Part shown: positions 51,859-60,308 of the stretch, in pieces | How the letters are laid out: every line of letters begins with the position of its first letter | How positions within the stretch are numbered: position 1 is the stretch's first letter | Assembly: GCA_013112715.1 (NCBI GenBank) | Contig: JABFGB010000005.1 | Coordinates: 62,001-126,000, forward strand | DNA: 64,000 nt | Reading direction: 5' to 3' | From: Chloroflexota bacterium | Lineage (GTDB): Bacteria > Chloroflexota > Anaerolineae > Aggregatilineales > J027 | Program-made: the position numbers and the translations under genes | Notes under the pieces: generated by a model | Seen by the model: only the letters and a program-made list of their open reading frames with translations | Told to the model about the DNA's origin: nothing | Database searches by the model: none

Positions 51859-52740
51859 TTAGCCCAATTCCCTGTTCCGTGTTTGACTCATCAGATGGAT
51901 ATAACCATCTTCCAAACTTGGCTCGGTAGATATGGCGTTCGGAAAAGCCCCTGCGTCCCCGATCACCCGGTACTGCGTCCCTTGCGCCAACTGAAGTGTG
52001 GAAACCACTTTTAGACCGTGATTCGGGCGCTCCCCATCCGTCACAATGTTCCAGACCTGACCGCGTGTTTTTTGGATTAACTCATTGGGCGCACCCCGAA
52101 ACAACACGGTTCCGCTATACATGACGGCTAGATCACGGCAACTTTGGCTGATGTCTTCAATGATATGGGTCGAAAGAATCACCGTTGCATTTTCGGCCAG
52201 TTCCGAAAACAGGTTTCGCAACCGTACTCGTTCTTCAGGGTCAAGCCCTGCGGTTGGCTCGTCCACAATGATAAGTCGGGGGTTGCCAATGAGTGCTTGA
52301 GCGATGCCAATACGCCGTTTCATGCCGCCGGAATAAGTTTTTAGTCTACGGTCTGCTACCTCGGTCAAATGTACCTTTTCTAAGGCTTCGTGTACTTGCT
52401 GTTTGCGCTGCTGACGATTGGTAACGCCCTTCAGAATGGCGACATAATCTAAAAACTCGACCCCTGTCAGATGAGGATAGAGACCAAGTTCTTGCGGCAG
52501 ATACCCTAATATAGCTTTGGTGGCTTGTTTACCTTTTAGGGTGTGCATATCGTGTCCATTGATTTCGACCCGACCAGTCGTCCAATGCAGCAGTCCGGCG
52601 ATAATTCTCATCAGGCTGGTTTTGCCCGCGCCATTTGGCCCTACCAATCCAAACATCCCAGTCCCGATTTCAAGCGAAATATCATTCAGCGCTGTAATAT
52701 CACCTTTATAGATTTTGGTGAGGTGTTCAATCTTAATCAT
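51859..52740 (-). CDS. ABC-2 type transporter ATP-binding protein
   Basis: 293 residues. Walker A GPNGAGKTSLM, Q-loop GYLPQELGLYPHLT, signature TYSGGMKRRIGIAQAL, Walker B RLIIVDEPTAGLDPEER and H-loop ILSTHIIED. The C-terminal 70 residues (RGQVWNIVTDGE...) are an accessory domain common in exporters of this type. Last gene of the sigma-ABC operon, 10 bases after a permease gene. Substrate unknown; drug, peptide or lipid export is usual for the family. Confidence 0.93.
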   Translation of the reverse strand: MIKIEHLTKIYKGDITALNDISLEIGTGMFGLVGPNGAGKTSLMRIIAGLLHWTTGRVEINGHDMHTLKGKQATKAILGYLPQELGLYPHLTGVEFLDYVAILKGVTNRQQRKQQVHEALEKVHLTEVADRRLKTYSGGMKRRIGIAQALIGNPRLIIVDEPTAGLDPEERVRLRNLFSELAENATVILSTHIIEDISQSCRDLAVMYSGTVLFRGAPNELIQKTRGQVWNIVTDGERPNHGLKVVSTLQLAQGTQYRVIGDAGAFPNAISTEPSLEDGYIHLMSQTRNRELG

Positions 52741-52750
52741 GGCTTCGCTC

Positions 52751-53566
52751 CTAATGTTGTTCTTTCCAACACAACCAGCCCCACATTACTACCCCTATCA
52801 AGACAAGCTCTCCTATGCCGACTACTGCTGCAATAACCGCATCCGTGAGCGCCCCTGCTTGATTAATCCGTATATAGTAGGCAAAAATCGGCCAACGTAG
52901 CGGACTGGTGAAATCCCAGAGGTCAGCGCTTTCCCTTATGTTGCTGTCCATCCCCAGAAAATTCGGCAGGATAAACATAAAACCAATGGTTAACAGGACA
53001 GCCCGTAGACGATTGGGTTGCGTCGCCGTGAGCAAGACCCCCATGCCCCCATTAAGCACCGTCAAGATGCCCAAACCCAGTATCCACATGCTGAGATAGG
53101 GTAGGGGCTTATAGCCTCCAAGAAAAAACCACCATAGCACACCCGTAATCACCATTAGGACAAAATTTCCCCATAACACCGCCGCCCATACACCCATGAC
53201 TTTGCCCAATAAATAAGTGCTGCGGGACACAGGAAAACTGTGGAAAAGTTCTGAGACCCCACTTTGTCGGTCAAGAGGAATGGTATCGGCAACACCAATG
53301 GGCAACATGAATCCGAGCGTCGCTGCGCCAACAAACCATGTAGAAAAGATAGCAAACCATGTGTTCAACTCAGCATCCGATAGCCCTGTCTCACCTTTGA
53401 CTGGCTCATAGACATTTTTCTCAAAGTCCTCGGTATGTTGGAGTAAACTGGTAATCACGATGAGCGCAAAAAGGGCAATCATCAAAATCTTCAAAGCACG
53501 CCGTCGCCAGTGCATTTTCAATTCGTACCAAATCATGCCTCGCAGTTGATGTATTGCGCTATTCAT
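52751..53566 (-). CDS. ABC-2 type permease
   Basis: 271 residues. The frame is open far upstream, but the ATG at 53566 is chosen because it overlaps the preceding stop as ATGA and begins with a typical cytoplasmic lead (MNSAIHQLRGMIWYELKMHWRRRALK) before helix 1. Six predicted helices; the first external loop (HTEDFEKNVYEPVKGETG) is long, and PLDRQSGVSELFHSFPVSRSTYLLGKV matches the coupling region of ABC-2 permeases. Confidence 0.85.
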   Translation of the reverse strand: MNSAIHQLRGMIWYELKMHWRRRALKILMIALFALIVITSLLQHTEDFEKNVYEPVKGETGLSDAELNTWFAIFSTWFVGAATLGFMLPIGVADTIPLDRQSGVSELFHSFPVSRSTYLLGKVMGVWAAVLWGNFVLMVITGVLWWFFLGGYKPLPYLSMWILGLGILTVLNGGMGVLLTATQPNRLRAVLLTIGFMFILPNFLGMDSNIRESADLWDFTSPLRWPIFAYYIRINQAGALTDAVIAAVVGIGELVLIGVVMWGWLCWKEQH

Positions 53567-54384
53567 AGCCCCTCTACTGTTTCTGAAATCACCATGTGGA
53601 TACGACGTTTGGAAGTAGCTCCCAGTAGGACAGCTTCTTCGTCTCGTAGATAAGCCCCTGCCCGACAGATCAAAAAACATCCAATTAAGGACACGAGGGC
53701 ACGATTCACCCAATAGTCCTCCCAGCCCAAGTCCTGCGGCAGCAAATAGGGATTTATTGACCAGAGATAAGGCTGAATAGTATCCAATGGTGAAATGACA
53801 GGCATACCGGGTAGCAATAGAGGCGCAAAAAACAACCCAACAAACCACACCAGTGCTGCAATTGCCACCCCGAAGGCCAGAACCCGCGATTTGAGCGTTG
53901 TATATGCCCCCACACCCATCAGCAGAAGTGTGGGGGGTATCCAACGAATCAAGGCCAAGCCCAGCATCTGATCCTCAAAAAATAAAAAACTAATGAGAAT
54001 GCCAGCGATGGCGGCAGCGGCTTGAAATACGAACGCTAGGCCCAAGCGTTCGGCCAATATCCAGCCAATGGGTCGGGGATACGTCAATAGGATTTCAAGC
54101 GCGTTTTCGTCTGCTGGGGATAACAATACGGCAGCTTGAATACCCATGACGAGTGGAATAATGATTTCAACCACTCGACTTTTATCCTGCCATAGTCCAA
54201 AATCGCCGTTTGCGGAGTACAGCATCAGGAAGAATCCCAAACTAACCAACAATCCCCATACCCCAACTGTGCGGAAGGTCGTCCGCAGGGTGAATTGACT
54301 CCGGTATTGAGCGAATGTTTGGAAAGCACGCCCTCCATTCCAAGCAACAATGGCTGCTAATCCAACCAGAATGAAGTAAATCAT
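53563..54384 (-). CDS. Membrane protein of the ABC operon (ABC-2-like permease)
   Basis: 273 residues with about six helices. A segment LSPADENALEILLTYPRPIGWILAERL resembles the ABC-2 coupling loop, so it may be a second permease subunit. The C-terminus is basic and cytoplasmic (GATSKRRIHMVI). Overlaps both neighbours by ATGA. Confidence 0.75.
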   Translation of the reverse strand: MIYFILVGLAAIVAWNGGRAFQTFAQYRSQFTLRTTFRTVGVWGLLVSLGFFLMLYSANGDFGLWQDKSRVVEIIIPLVMGIQAAVLLSPADENALEILLTYPRPIGWILAERLGLAFVFQAAAAIAGILISFLFFEDQMLGLALIRWIPPTLLLMGVGAYTTLKSRVLAFGVAIAALVWFVGLFFAPLLLPGMPVISPLDTIQPYLWSINPYLLPQDLGWEDYWVNRALVSLIGCFLICRAGAYLRDEEAVLLGATSKRRIHMVISETVEGL

Positions 54385-55226
54385 GCGGTTGTCCTTAATT
54401 CCCGGTCAGATTTCTCTAGGAACAAAAATGTTGTCAATACCGCCAATACCGCTGCTATCAAGAGAAAGGGGCGGGTACTTTCGTCACGCAGGCCGGGCAG
54501 CGACAGTGCATAAACAAGCGTATGGTCAGGGGTCGCTTGAGTGAGAAAAACATGCAGACTCCACATAAGTAAGGACACGGCGATACTGAACGTTGTACTG
54601 CGTAAGACGACACTCATCAAAAAAGCCACCGACGACAAGAAGGTCATAGGTAGGAGCCAAGCCAGAATCAGTGGGCCAAGTGAGATTTCAGCCCTTGCAA
54701 GGGTCAAGATAATACTGCAACCCAAAGTCATAATCAGATTGAAGCTGAAGATCAGCATCAGGCGGGCCAACAAAATTCGAAGGACACCTGTTGGGGTGGC
54801 ATCCTCAATCTCAAGCTGGATTTCGTATTCCGCATCATAAAGCAGACCTACCCCCACCGCCGCCATAATCGGGGCAAGGATCACCAGAGGGGCAAAAGTA
54901 TCGGTGTCGGGCCGATAGGATACTAAAGTGACAAATGTGCCGATTAAGATGACCAGAGCCGAGGCTGCCCATAACTCCTTGCGAATGATCCGTAGTTGAC
55001 CCCGTAAAATAAGCCACATCCAGCGCAAATTGAGTCGTTGACCGCCACCAATGGTCTGCCCTTCAACTGAAAGCCGCCTGAGCAGTGCTTGAATTTCAGC
55101 ATTGGATGTTGTGGGGTTAGGCCATTGTCTAAGGGCTTGGATAGGCCTGATAAGGGCATCTGCCGTATCATCTGAACCAGTATCCTCAACCAACATATCT
55201 CGCAGACGCTTAGGATCGTCGGTCAT
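54381..55226 (-). CDS. Membrane protein between sigma and ABC genes; possible anti-sigma factor or exporter subunit
   Basis: 281 residues. A soluble N-terminal part of about 85 residues (MTDDPKRLRDMLVEDTGSDD..., then SNAEIQALLRRLSVEG) is followed by about six helices. No zinc-binding His/Cys motif is visible. Its gene overlaps the sigma gene by four bases, the usual place of an anti-sigma factor, but the polytopic half (DAEYEIQLEIEDATPTGVLRILLARLML) resembles an ABC-2 permease and may belong to the exporter. Both roles could be combined. Confidence 0.6.
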   Translation of the reverse strand: MTDDPKRLRDMLVEDTGSDDTADALIRPIQALRQWPNPTTSNAEIQALLRRLSVEGQTIGGGQRLNLRWMWLILRGQLRIIRKELWAASALVILIGTFVTLVSYRPDTDTFAPLVILAPIMAAVGVGLLYDAEYEIQLEIEDATPTGVLRILLARLMLIFSFNLIMTLGCSIILTLARAEISLGPLILAWLLPMTFLSSVAFLMSVVLRSTTFSIAVSLLMWSLHVFLTQATPDHTLVYALSLPGLRDESTRPFLLIAAVLAVLTTFLFLEKSDRELRTTA

Positions 55227-55771
55227 GCTGATTCCTCCATTAATTCACGCAGTCGCCGAAGGCCTATGCTTAACCTTGATTTGACCGTGCCCTCTGGAAT
55301 TTTTAGGCTTTCCGCGATCTCGGCCAATGGCATTTCCTCGTAATAGCGCAAGAGAATGACCTCGCGCTGATGTAAGGGCAATTTGGCAAGGGCTTGGATG
55401 ACCTGCTGGGTTTCCTCATGGGTAGTCAACTGCGTTTCTGGCAATGGTTCAATATCCCTTAGGTTATGCCAGTCCATTTCCGATGCCGTAATCGTATGGC
55501 GAGTGTCGGCTTGTTCAAAATGCTGCCGGACAAGATTGGTGGCTATCGCATAAAGCCATGCTTTAAAGGGGCGTGGGTATTGATATTGATGAATGTTCCC
55601 AAGTGCCCGCAGAAACGTTTCTTGCGCCATGTCCTCACTCAATAACAAATTCCCATTGGTCATACGATAGAGATAGCCTTTCAATGGGCTATAATGCCGC
55701 TCCACCAACAGTGCCAAATGGGGAATACACCCTTGTTGAATTCCTTGTGCCAGTGCTTCGTCGGTCTGCAA
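55223..55771 (-). CDS. ECF-type RNA polymerase sigma factor
   Basis: 182 residues, TTG start at 55771 with GGAG 10 nt upstream. Region 2: LVERHYSPLKGYLYRMTNGNLLLSEDMAQETFLRAL. Region 4: LPLHQREVILLRYYEEMPLAEIAESLKIPEGTVKSRLSIGLRRL, a complete HTH. First gene of a five-gene run joined by ATGA overlaps, so it probably controls the exporter in response to envelope stress or a toxic compound. A candidate self-promoter with GAACC (about 55829-55833) and CGATA (about 55810-55814) lies upstream but is weak. Confidence 0.92.
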   Translation of the reverse strand: MQTDEALAQGIQQGCIPHLALLVERHYSPLKGYLYRMTNGNLLLSEDMAQETFLRALGNIHQYQYPRPFKAWLYAIATNLVRQHFEQADTRHTITASEMDWHNLRDIEPLPETQLTTHEETQQVIQALAKLPLHQREVILLRYYEEMPLAEIAESLKIPEGTVKSRLSIGLRRLRELMEESA

Positions 55772-55924
55772 TCCCGATTTACTCCTATGCAGCGGCCTAT
55801 CAACACCCTAATATCGGATATGCCTCAAAAGGTTCACGTTTCAAACCAGCAATAGTTTAATCATACGAGTTTAACGTTCGATATTCGCAGGCAATGAGCG
55901 ATTTGAAGCAGGATCACCTCAAGA

Positions 55925-55956
55925 AAAAACACGAGCATAACTGTGCCCGTGTTTTT
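55925..55956 (-). terminator. Terminator of the hen1-pnkp operon
   Basis: A 9-bp stem AAAAACACG/CGTGTTTTT with T6 on the minus strand, 65 bases after the pnkp stop codon; T5 also follows on plus. Confidence 0.8.
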
Positions 55957-56020
55957 AAGGATGTTTCTGCTTGTCGAATGGGGTCAGCGGTTTTTTAGTG
56001 ACCTTGAACATTTCAGGTCA

Positions 56021-58567
56021 TTATAAGCGCGGGTCTACGGGTTCGCTTTCGAGGGCGAGTACCCCAAAAACACATTCATGTACTCGGCGTAGGGGTTCTT
56101 TTTGGACAAACCGTTCCAGCGACTCAATGCTCAGGGCAAATTCACGCGCTGCCAAAGATCGCTTGCCTTTCAATCCTCGGCTTCGCAAACGGGCTATCTG
56201 TTCGGGGGCGGTATACTCTGGCCCATAGATAATCCGCAGATATTCACAGCCTCGTACTTTCATAGCAGGTTGAAGAATGCCATAACGACCCTTCACGATG
56301 AAATCCAGCGGTTTGACAACCATCCCCTCTCCGCCTTGTCCGGTCATCTCCTCCCACCAGCGTACCCCTTCGGCTTGACTATCGGGCTTCGTGACATCCA
56401 CAATTTTATAGGCGGTTGGATACAACACCGATTCACCAACCTGATGCAGTTTGCCGATCATTTCCATATGCCAGACATGAGATTTGTCCGCATGGGTGGC
56501 GCGTTCACTGGCTAGTAGATGGAAAGGGGCGAGTCTTAGATCCTCAATCGAAGTCACCTCCCAACAATAGCGTCGGTAGGCATCAATGTATTGATTGACC
56601 ATGACGGCGCGTGGTTGGAAATGACCCAATAACTGCGCCGCATCGGGCAAGCGGGCAGATGTCATTTCAAGGGCAGCAATAGTTTCGCGCATCGCGTTGC
56701 CTGCTGCTGACCCTACTGCCGCATATTGGCGCTGCAACAACTCCTGCGCTTTAGCCGACCAAGGCATCAATTCGCAGTCGAGTGCCAGCCAATCGGTGTT
56801 GAGTTCATCCCACAAACCCGCTTCCCCAATGGCATCGCGTACCCGGCCCAAAAATTCAGTCTCCAACGAACGGTCATCGAAGAAACGGCGTCCGGTGCGG
56901 GTATAACATACGCCGAAATCCTCTCCAATGACGCCAAAACGCCGACGCGCCGCATCTTCATCTCGACAAACGATGACCACTGCCCGTGATCCCATATGTT
57001 TTTCTTCGCAGATCACCTGTGGCACGCCGTTATCACGGTAATAGGCAAAGGCTTCCAGCGGATGCTCCAATAGATCAGGCACTTGGGTCGTTTCCGTTGG
57101 TGACATAGTGGGAGGCAAATAAATCAGCCATTTCGGATTGACTGCAAATCGGCTCATGACTTCCAATGCCGCAATCGCGTTTTCCTCCCGAATGGTGATA
57201 TGTTTCATCAAACGAGTATTGATGAGGCGTTTGCCAATGACATCCTCAATATCCAGCACATCATCGTACTGCTGTTGAGAGGTCAGTGCGGGTGCGCTTT
57301 CAGCTAGGAAGGGTCGCACCGGTTCGGAATAGGTATGTCGTGCCGGAACCGACACTACTTCTTTTTCGGGATAGCGCAAGGCCGTTAGCGCGCCGCCAAA
57401 TACACAACCAGTGTCAATATTGATCGTTCGGTTTAACCACTCGGCTTGGGGTACAGGTGTATGTCCATAGACGACAGTAGCAGAACCGCGATATTCCGCC
57501 GCCCAATTATGACGCACGGGTAAGCCAAACTCGTCGGTTTCACCAGTCGTCTCGCCATACAGGGCAAATTCGCGGACTGTCCCGGAAGCACGTCCAGCGT
57601 AATTTTCTTTCATACCCGCATGGGCCACCACCAAGCGCCCTCCGTCGAGTACGTAATGGCTAATGAGGCCCTCGACAAAATCCGCTACCTGCTTTTTGAA
57701 TTCAGGCGTCTCGTTTTCCAATTGCGCCAATGATTCAGCAAGGCCATGTTTGATTTGCACATCGCGTCCGCGCAGTTTTCGCATAAGTTTGATGTCATGA
57801 TTACCGGGGACACAGATAGCCGTACCCGCCTCAACCATGCCCATGACCAAGCGCAAAACATCGGGGATTTTTGGCCCACGATCTACCAAGTCACCCAAAA
57901 AGATGGCTTTGCGACCATCGGGTGGGGTCACTTGTGTACCATTGACGGCATAGCCCATGTTTTCCAGTAACGTCACGAGTTCATCAAAGCAACCATGCAC
58001 ATCGCCGATGATGTCAAATGGGCCATGTTCATGTTTCAGATTATTGTGTAAGGGCTGGCGGGTAATCTGCACATCGGCGATTTCTTCCTCCGATTTCAGT
58101 ACATAGACCTGCCGAAAACCCTCCTTTTCCAATAGGCGGAGGGAGCGTTTTAGCTCTTGGCGCTGACGTTTGATAACCTGTGACCCAAAATTCCGATCCG
58201 CTCGTTTCTGGTTGCGTTCAATACAGATGCGCTCCGGTACGTCCAAAACAATCGCCGCCAGCAAAGCATGATGTTCACGAGCCAATTTAATCAGGGGCTT
58301 ACGGGCATCAGGCTGCACGCTGGTGGCATCAATAACCGTCAATTTCATATTGGCGAGGCGTTTACCTGCGATGAAATGCACCACCTCAAACGCATCTTTG
58401 GTGGCGTCTTGGCTATTTTCATCATCTGAGACCAAACCCCGGCAAAAATCGGAGGAGATGATTTCGGTTGGCAAAAAGTGTGTCCGTGCAAAAGTAGATT
58501 TGCCGCTACCAGAGACGCCAATCAGTACAACCAGTGAGAATTCAGGAAGGGTGATATTTAGGGTCAT
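56021..58567 (-). CDS. pnkp: Polynucleotide kinase-phosphatase-ligase of bacterial RNA repair
   Basis: 848 residues with the three domains of bacterial Pnkp. Kinase: P-loop GVSGSGKST (17-25), phosphorylating 5'-OH ends. Metallophosphatase: GDVHG (188-192), GDLVDRG (225-231), GNHD (255-258) and GHTPVP (368-373), removing 2',3'-cyclic phosphate. Ligase: EEKHMGSR with nucleotidyl Lys523, and further ligase motifs downstream (LALDCELMPWS, EGMVVKPLDF). All catalytic motifs are intact. It seals RNA, chiefly tRNA, cut by ribotoxins, together with Hen1, which it needs for ligation. It starts two bases after hen1 ends. Confidence 0.96.
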   Translation of the reverse strand: MTLNITLPEFSLVVLIGVSGSGKSTFARTHFLPTEIISSDFCRGLVSDDENSQDATKDAFEVVHFIAGKRLANMKLTVIDATSVQPDARKPLIKLAREHHALLAAIVLDVPERICIERNQKRADRNFGSQVIKRQRQELKRSLRLLEKEGFRQVYVLKSEEEIADVQITRQPLHNNLKHEHGPFDIIGDVHGCFDELVTLLENMGYAVNGTQVTPPDGRKAIFLGDLVDRGPKIPDVLRLVMGMVEAGTAICVPGNHDIKLMRKLRGRDVQIKHGLAESLAQLENETPEFKKQVADFVEGLISHYVLDGGRLVVAHAGMKENYAGRASGTVREFALYGETTGETDEFGLPVRHNWAAEYRGSATVVYGHTPVPQAEWLNRTINIDTGCVFGGALTALRYPEKEVVSVPARHTYSEPVRPFLAESAPALTSQQQYDDVLDIEDVIGKRLINTRLMKHITIREENAIAALEVMSRFAVNPKWLIYLPPTMSPTETTQVPDLLEHPLEAFAYYRDNGVPQVICEEKHMGSRAVVIVCRDEDAARRRFGVIGEDFGVCYTRTGRRFFDDRSLETEFLGRVRDAIGEAGLWDELNTDWLALDCELMPWSAKAQELLQRQYAAVGSAAGNAMRETIAALEMTSARLPDAAQLLGHFQPRAVMVNQYIDAYRRYCWEVTSIEDLRLAPFHLLASERATHADKSHVWHMEMIGKLHQVGESVLYPTAYKIVDVTKPDSQAEGVRWWEEMTGQGGEGMVVKPLDFIVKGRYGILQPAMKVRGCEYLRIIYGPEYTAPEQIARLRSRGLKGKRSLAAREFALSIESLERFVQKEPLRRVHECVFGVLALESEPVDPRL

Positions 58568-58569
58568 GG

Positions 58570-59976
58570 TTAGACGTTCTCCGCTGCGGCAACTTCAAAA
58601 ATCGCCAACTGACTGGGTGGGCCGACTTGCAAATCTTCCGGCCCAATCGGTAAAAACCGCACCTGATAGCCAAAACGTTCCGCCATACCAGTGGCCCATG
58701 TCTGAAATTCGGCACGTGTCCATTCAAAGCGATGGTCACGATGGCGCAATTTTCCGGCGGGTAGGTTTTCCCACATCACGTTATATTCCGCATTGGGTGT
58801 TGTGATAATAGCCATCGCAGGATGGGCAAATTCAAATAACACCCGCTCAAACGCCGCCAAACGGGGAGGGTCGAGATGCTCAATGACTTCAACCACCGCC
58901 GCCGCATCAAAACCTTTTAGCCGCGCATCTCGATACATCAATGATCCCTGTACGATTTGAATACGTTCGCGCTGTTTGGGCGGCAAACGATCTAACCGTA
59001 GTTTGTCGCTGGCGATTTCCAACGCATGAATAGAGACGTCTATCCCCAAAATGGAGGTGAATTGGGGTTCTTGCAGCAGCATGGATAACAACCGCCCTTC
59101 ACCACAGCCCAAATCGAGAATACGCTGTGCCCCACTGTTTTTGAGAACCGATAACACTGCCCCCAATCGCTGTTGGTGTAGGCTCACCCGTTCCTCTATT
59201 TTCGCCTCTTCCGCGTCGTGTTCGTCGCTTTCTTCGTCAACGCGGGGTGTATCTTCGACCAGTCTAGCGAGGGCTTCCCGTTTAAGGCTATGTTGATGTT
59301 TCAAGTAACGGGTCGTGATCAATTCTTTGGCAGGATGTGAGGCTAACCACCCTTCGCCATGCCGCAGCAGTTTTTCTACTTCATCGCTGCCGACATAATA
59401 ATGTTTTTCATCATCCAGCACTGGAATCAGCACATAAAGATGCGAAAGCAGGTCAGTCAAACGAATGGTATGGCACAGCGTCACCGTATAATAAGCACTC
59501 TCACCCCATGCCGGAAAAGTTTCGTCTAACAGATAGCGCTCAATGGTAACAGCATAGCCCAATGGCTCAAATAGTTTTCGCAGCATGGCCTCACCACCTC
59601 GGCAGGGAAGTGCCGTAATTTTTGCTTCCAATGGAATGGCGGTTTGCGCCAATTCAGGCCGTGTTTTGCAAATACCTGATAGCGCTGTTCCGTACACCTG
59701 CGAAATAGCGACACTCATAAATGAGGACGCGACATACGGGCGGTCATTGACATAGGGTTCAAGCGCAAAGGTACTCATTCCACGTCCACGCACCAGCCCT
59801 ACCGGATTGATGTCTAATAGCAAGGCGGCGGTACATCGTTCCGGTGTCGCCTCTGGATAAAAGACATGGACCTGTCCAAAATTAAGTTCAAACGATTGAA
59901 CACGATCCGGGTGTTTATACAGCAAATAGCCGAGATCAGTGGCGGGTGAGTGGGTTGTGGTAATGGTTAGCAGCAT
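58570..59976 (-). CDS. hen1: 3' terminal RNA ribose 2'-O-methyltransferase Hen1
   Basis: 468 residues, as in characterised bacterial Hen1. The N-terminal half (1-240) is the Pnkp-binding, ligase-activating part. The C-terminal half is a methyltransferase: SAM motif RILDLGCGEGRLLSML (about 285-300), metal-binding EVIEHLDPPRL near residues 360-364, and TPNAEYN...RHRDHRFEWTR, the Hen1 signature that completes the metal site. An acidic insert (RVDEESDEHDAEEAKIEERV) separates the halves. It methylates the ribose at the repair junction so the same toxin cannot cut again. Confidence 0.96.
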   Translation of the reverse strand: MLLTITTTHSPATDLGYLLYKHPDRVQSFELNFGQVHVFYPEATPERCTAALLLDINPVGLVRGRGMSTFALEPYVNDRPYVASSFMSVAISQVYGTALSGICKTRPELAQTAIPLEAKITALPCRGGEAMLRKLFEPLGYAVTIERYLLDETFPAWGESAYYTVTLCHTIRLTDLLSHLYVLIPVLDDEKHYYVGSDEVEKLLRHGEGWLASHPAKELITTRYLKHQHSLKREALARLVEDTPRVDEESDEHDAEEAKIEERVSLHQQRLGAVLSVLKNSGAQRILDLGCGEGRLLSMLLQEPQFTSILGIDVSIHALEIASDKLRLDRLPPKQRERIQIVQGSLMYRDARLKGFDAAAVVEVIEHLDPPRLAAFERVLFEFAHPAMAIITTPNAEYNVMWENLPAGKLRHRDHRFEWTRAEFQTWATGMAERFGYQVRFLPIGPEDLQVGPPSQLAIFEVAAAENV

Positions 59977-60008
59977 CGCCCTAATTTCTGGTTAGTCGTT
60001 TTCCACCT

Positions 60009-60037
60009 ATCATAAAAGACTAAATTCAAAATGTTAA
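60009..60037 (-). promoter_or_regulatory. Promoter of the hen1-pnkp operon
   Basis: On the minus strand, TTAACA (60032-60037), 17 bases, TATGAT (60009-60014). Leader of about 25 nt before the hen1 ATG. The surrounding 59977-60144 is strongly AT-rich with no other feature seen. Confidence 0.65.
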
Positions 60038-60144
60038 GGGTCAAGATTCATATTTACATATTTTAAAACATTTTAAGAGGTCACAATAGTCCAAGTAAAG
60101 TTTAGATAGATTAAAGAGAGGGCTTGGCTCAAATAGGTAAATAA

Positions 60145-60175
60145 AAACCAGCCACCTGTTGAAGGTGACTGGTTT
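60145..60175 (-). terminator. Terminator of the tRNA gene
   Basis: A 13-bp stem AAACCAGTCACCT/AGGTGGCTGGTTT on the minus strand (one G-T pair, 5-nt loop) followed by TTATTT. It separates the tRNA unit from hen1. Confidence 0.9.
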
Positions 60176-60181
60176 AGAGAG

Positions 60182-60254
60182 TGGGCCTAGAGGGATTCGA
60201 ACCCCCAACCAAGCGATTATGAGTCGCCTGCTCTAACCGTTGAGCTACAGGCCC
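60182..60254 (-). tRNA. tRNA-Ile2 (anticodon CAT, lysidine type)
   Basis: 73 nt without encoded CCA. Acceptor GGGCCTG pairs with TAGGCCC, discriminator A; T-arm GGGGG-TTCGAAT-CCCTC; anticodon loop CTCATAA with CAT at 60219-60221. A CAT anticodon may be initiator Met, elongator Met or Ile2. The stretch TTAGAGCAGGCGACTCATAA and the following TCGCTTGG are essentially identical to bacterial tRNA-Ile2, and C4-G69/C5-G68 are the pairs TilS recognises. So C34 should become lysidine to read AUA. Not an initiator: position 1 is paired (G1-C72). Confidence 0.85.
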
Positions 60255-60266
60255 ATCACAACTAAA

Positions 60267-60294
60267 AGTATACTGGACTCTCTTTTAATTGCAA
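60267..60294 (-). promoter_or_regulatory. Promoter of the tRNA-Ile2 gene
   Basis: TTGCAA (60289-60294), 16 bases, TATACT (60267-60272) on the minus strand; start about 6 nt before the tRNA. Confidence 0.7.
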
Positions 60295-60308
60295 AGCCAG
60301 AATTTACG

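Noticed and set aside
53567-53944. Longer N-terminus for the ABC-2 permease
   Set aside because: It overlaps another membrane protein gene in a different frame; the ATGA junction at 53566 fits.
60182-60254. tRNA called as tRNA-Met
   Set aside because: The anticodon is CAT, but the anticodon-arm sequence and the C4-G69/C5-G68 pairs match tRNA-Ile2.
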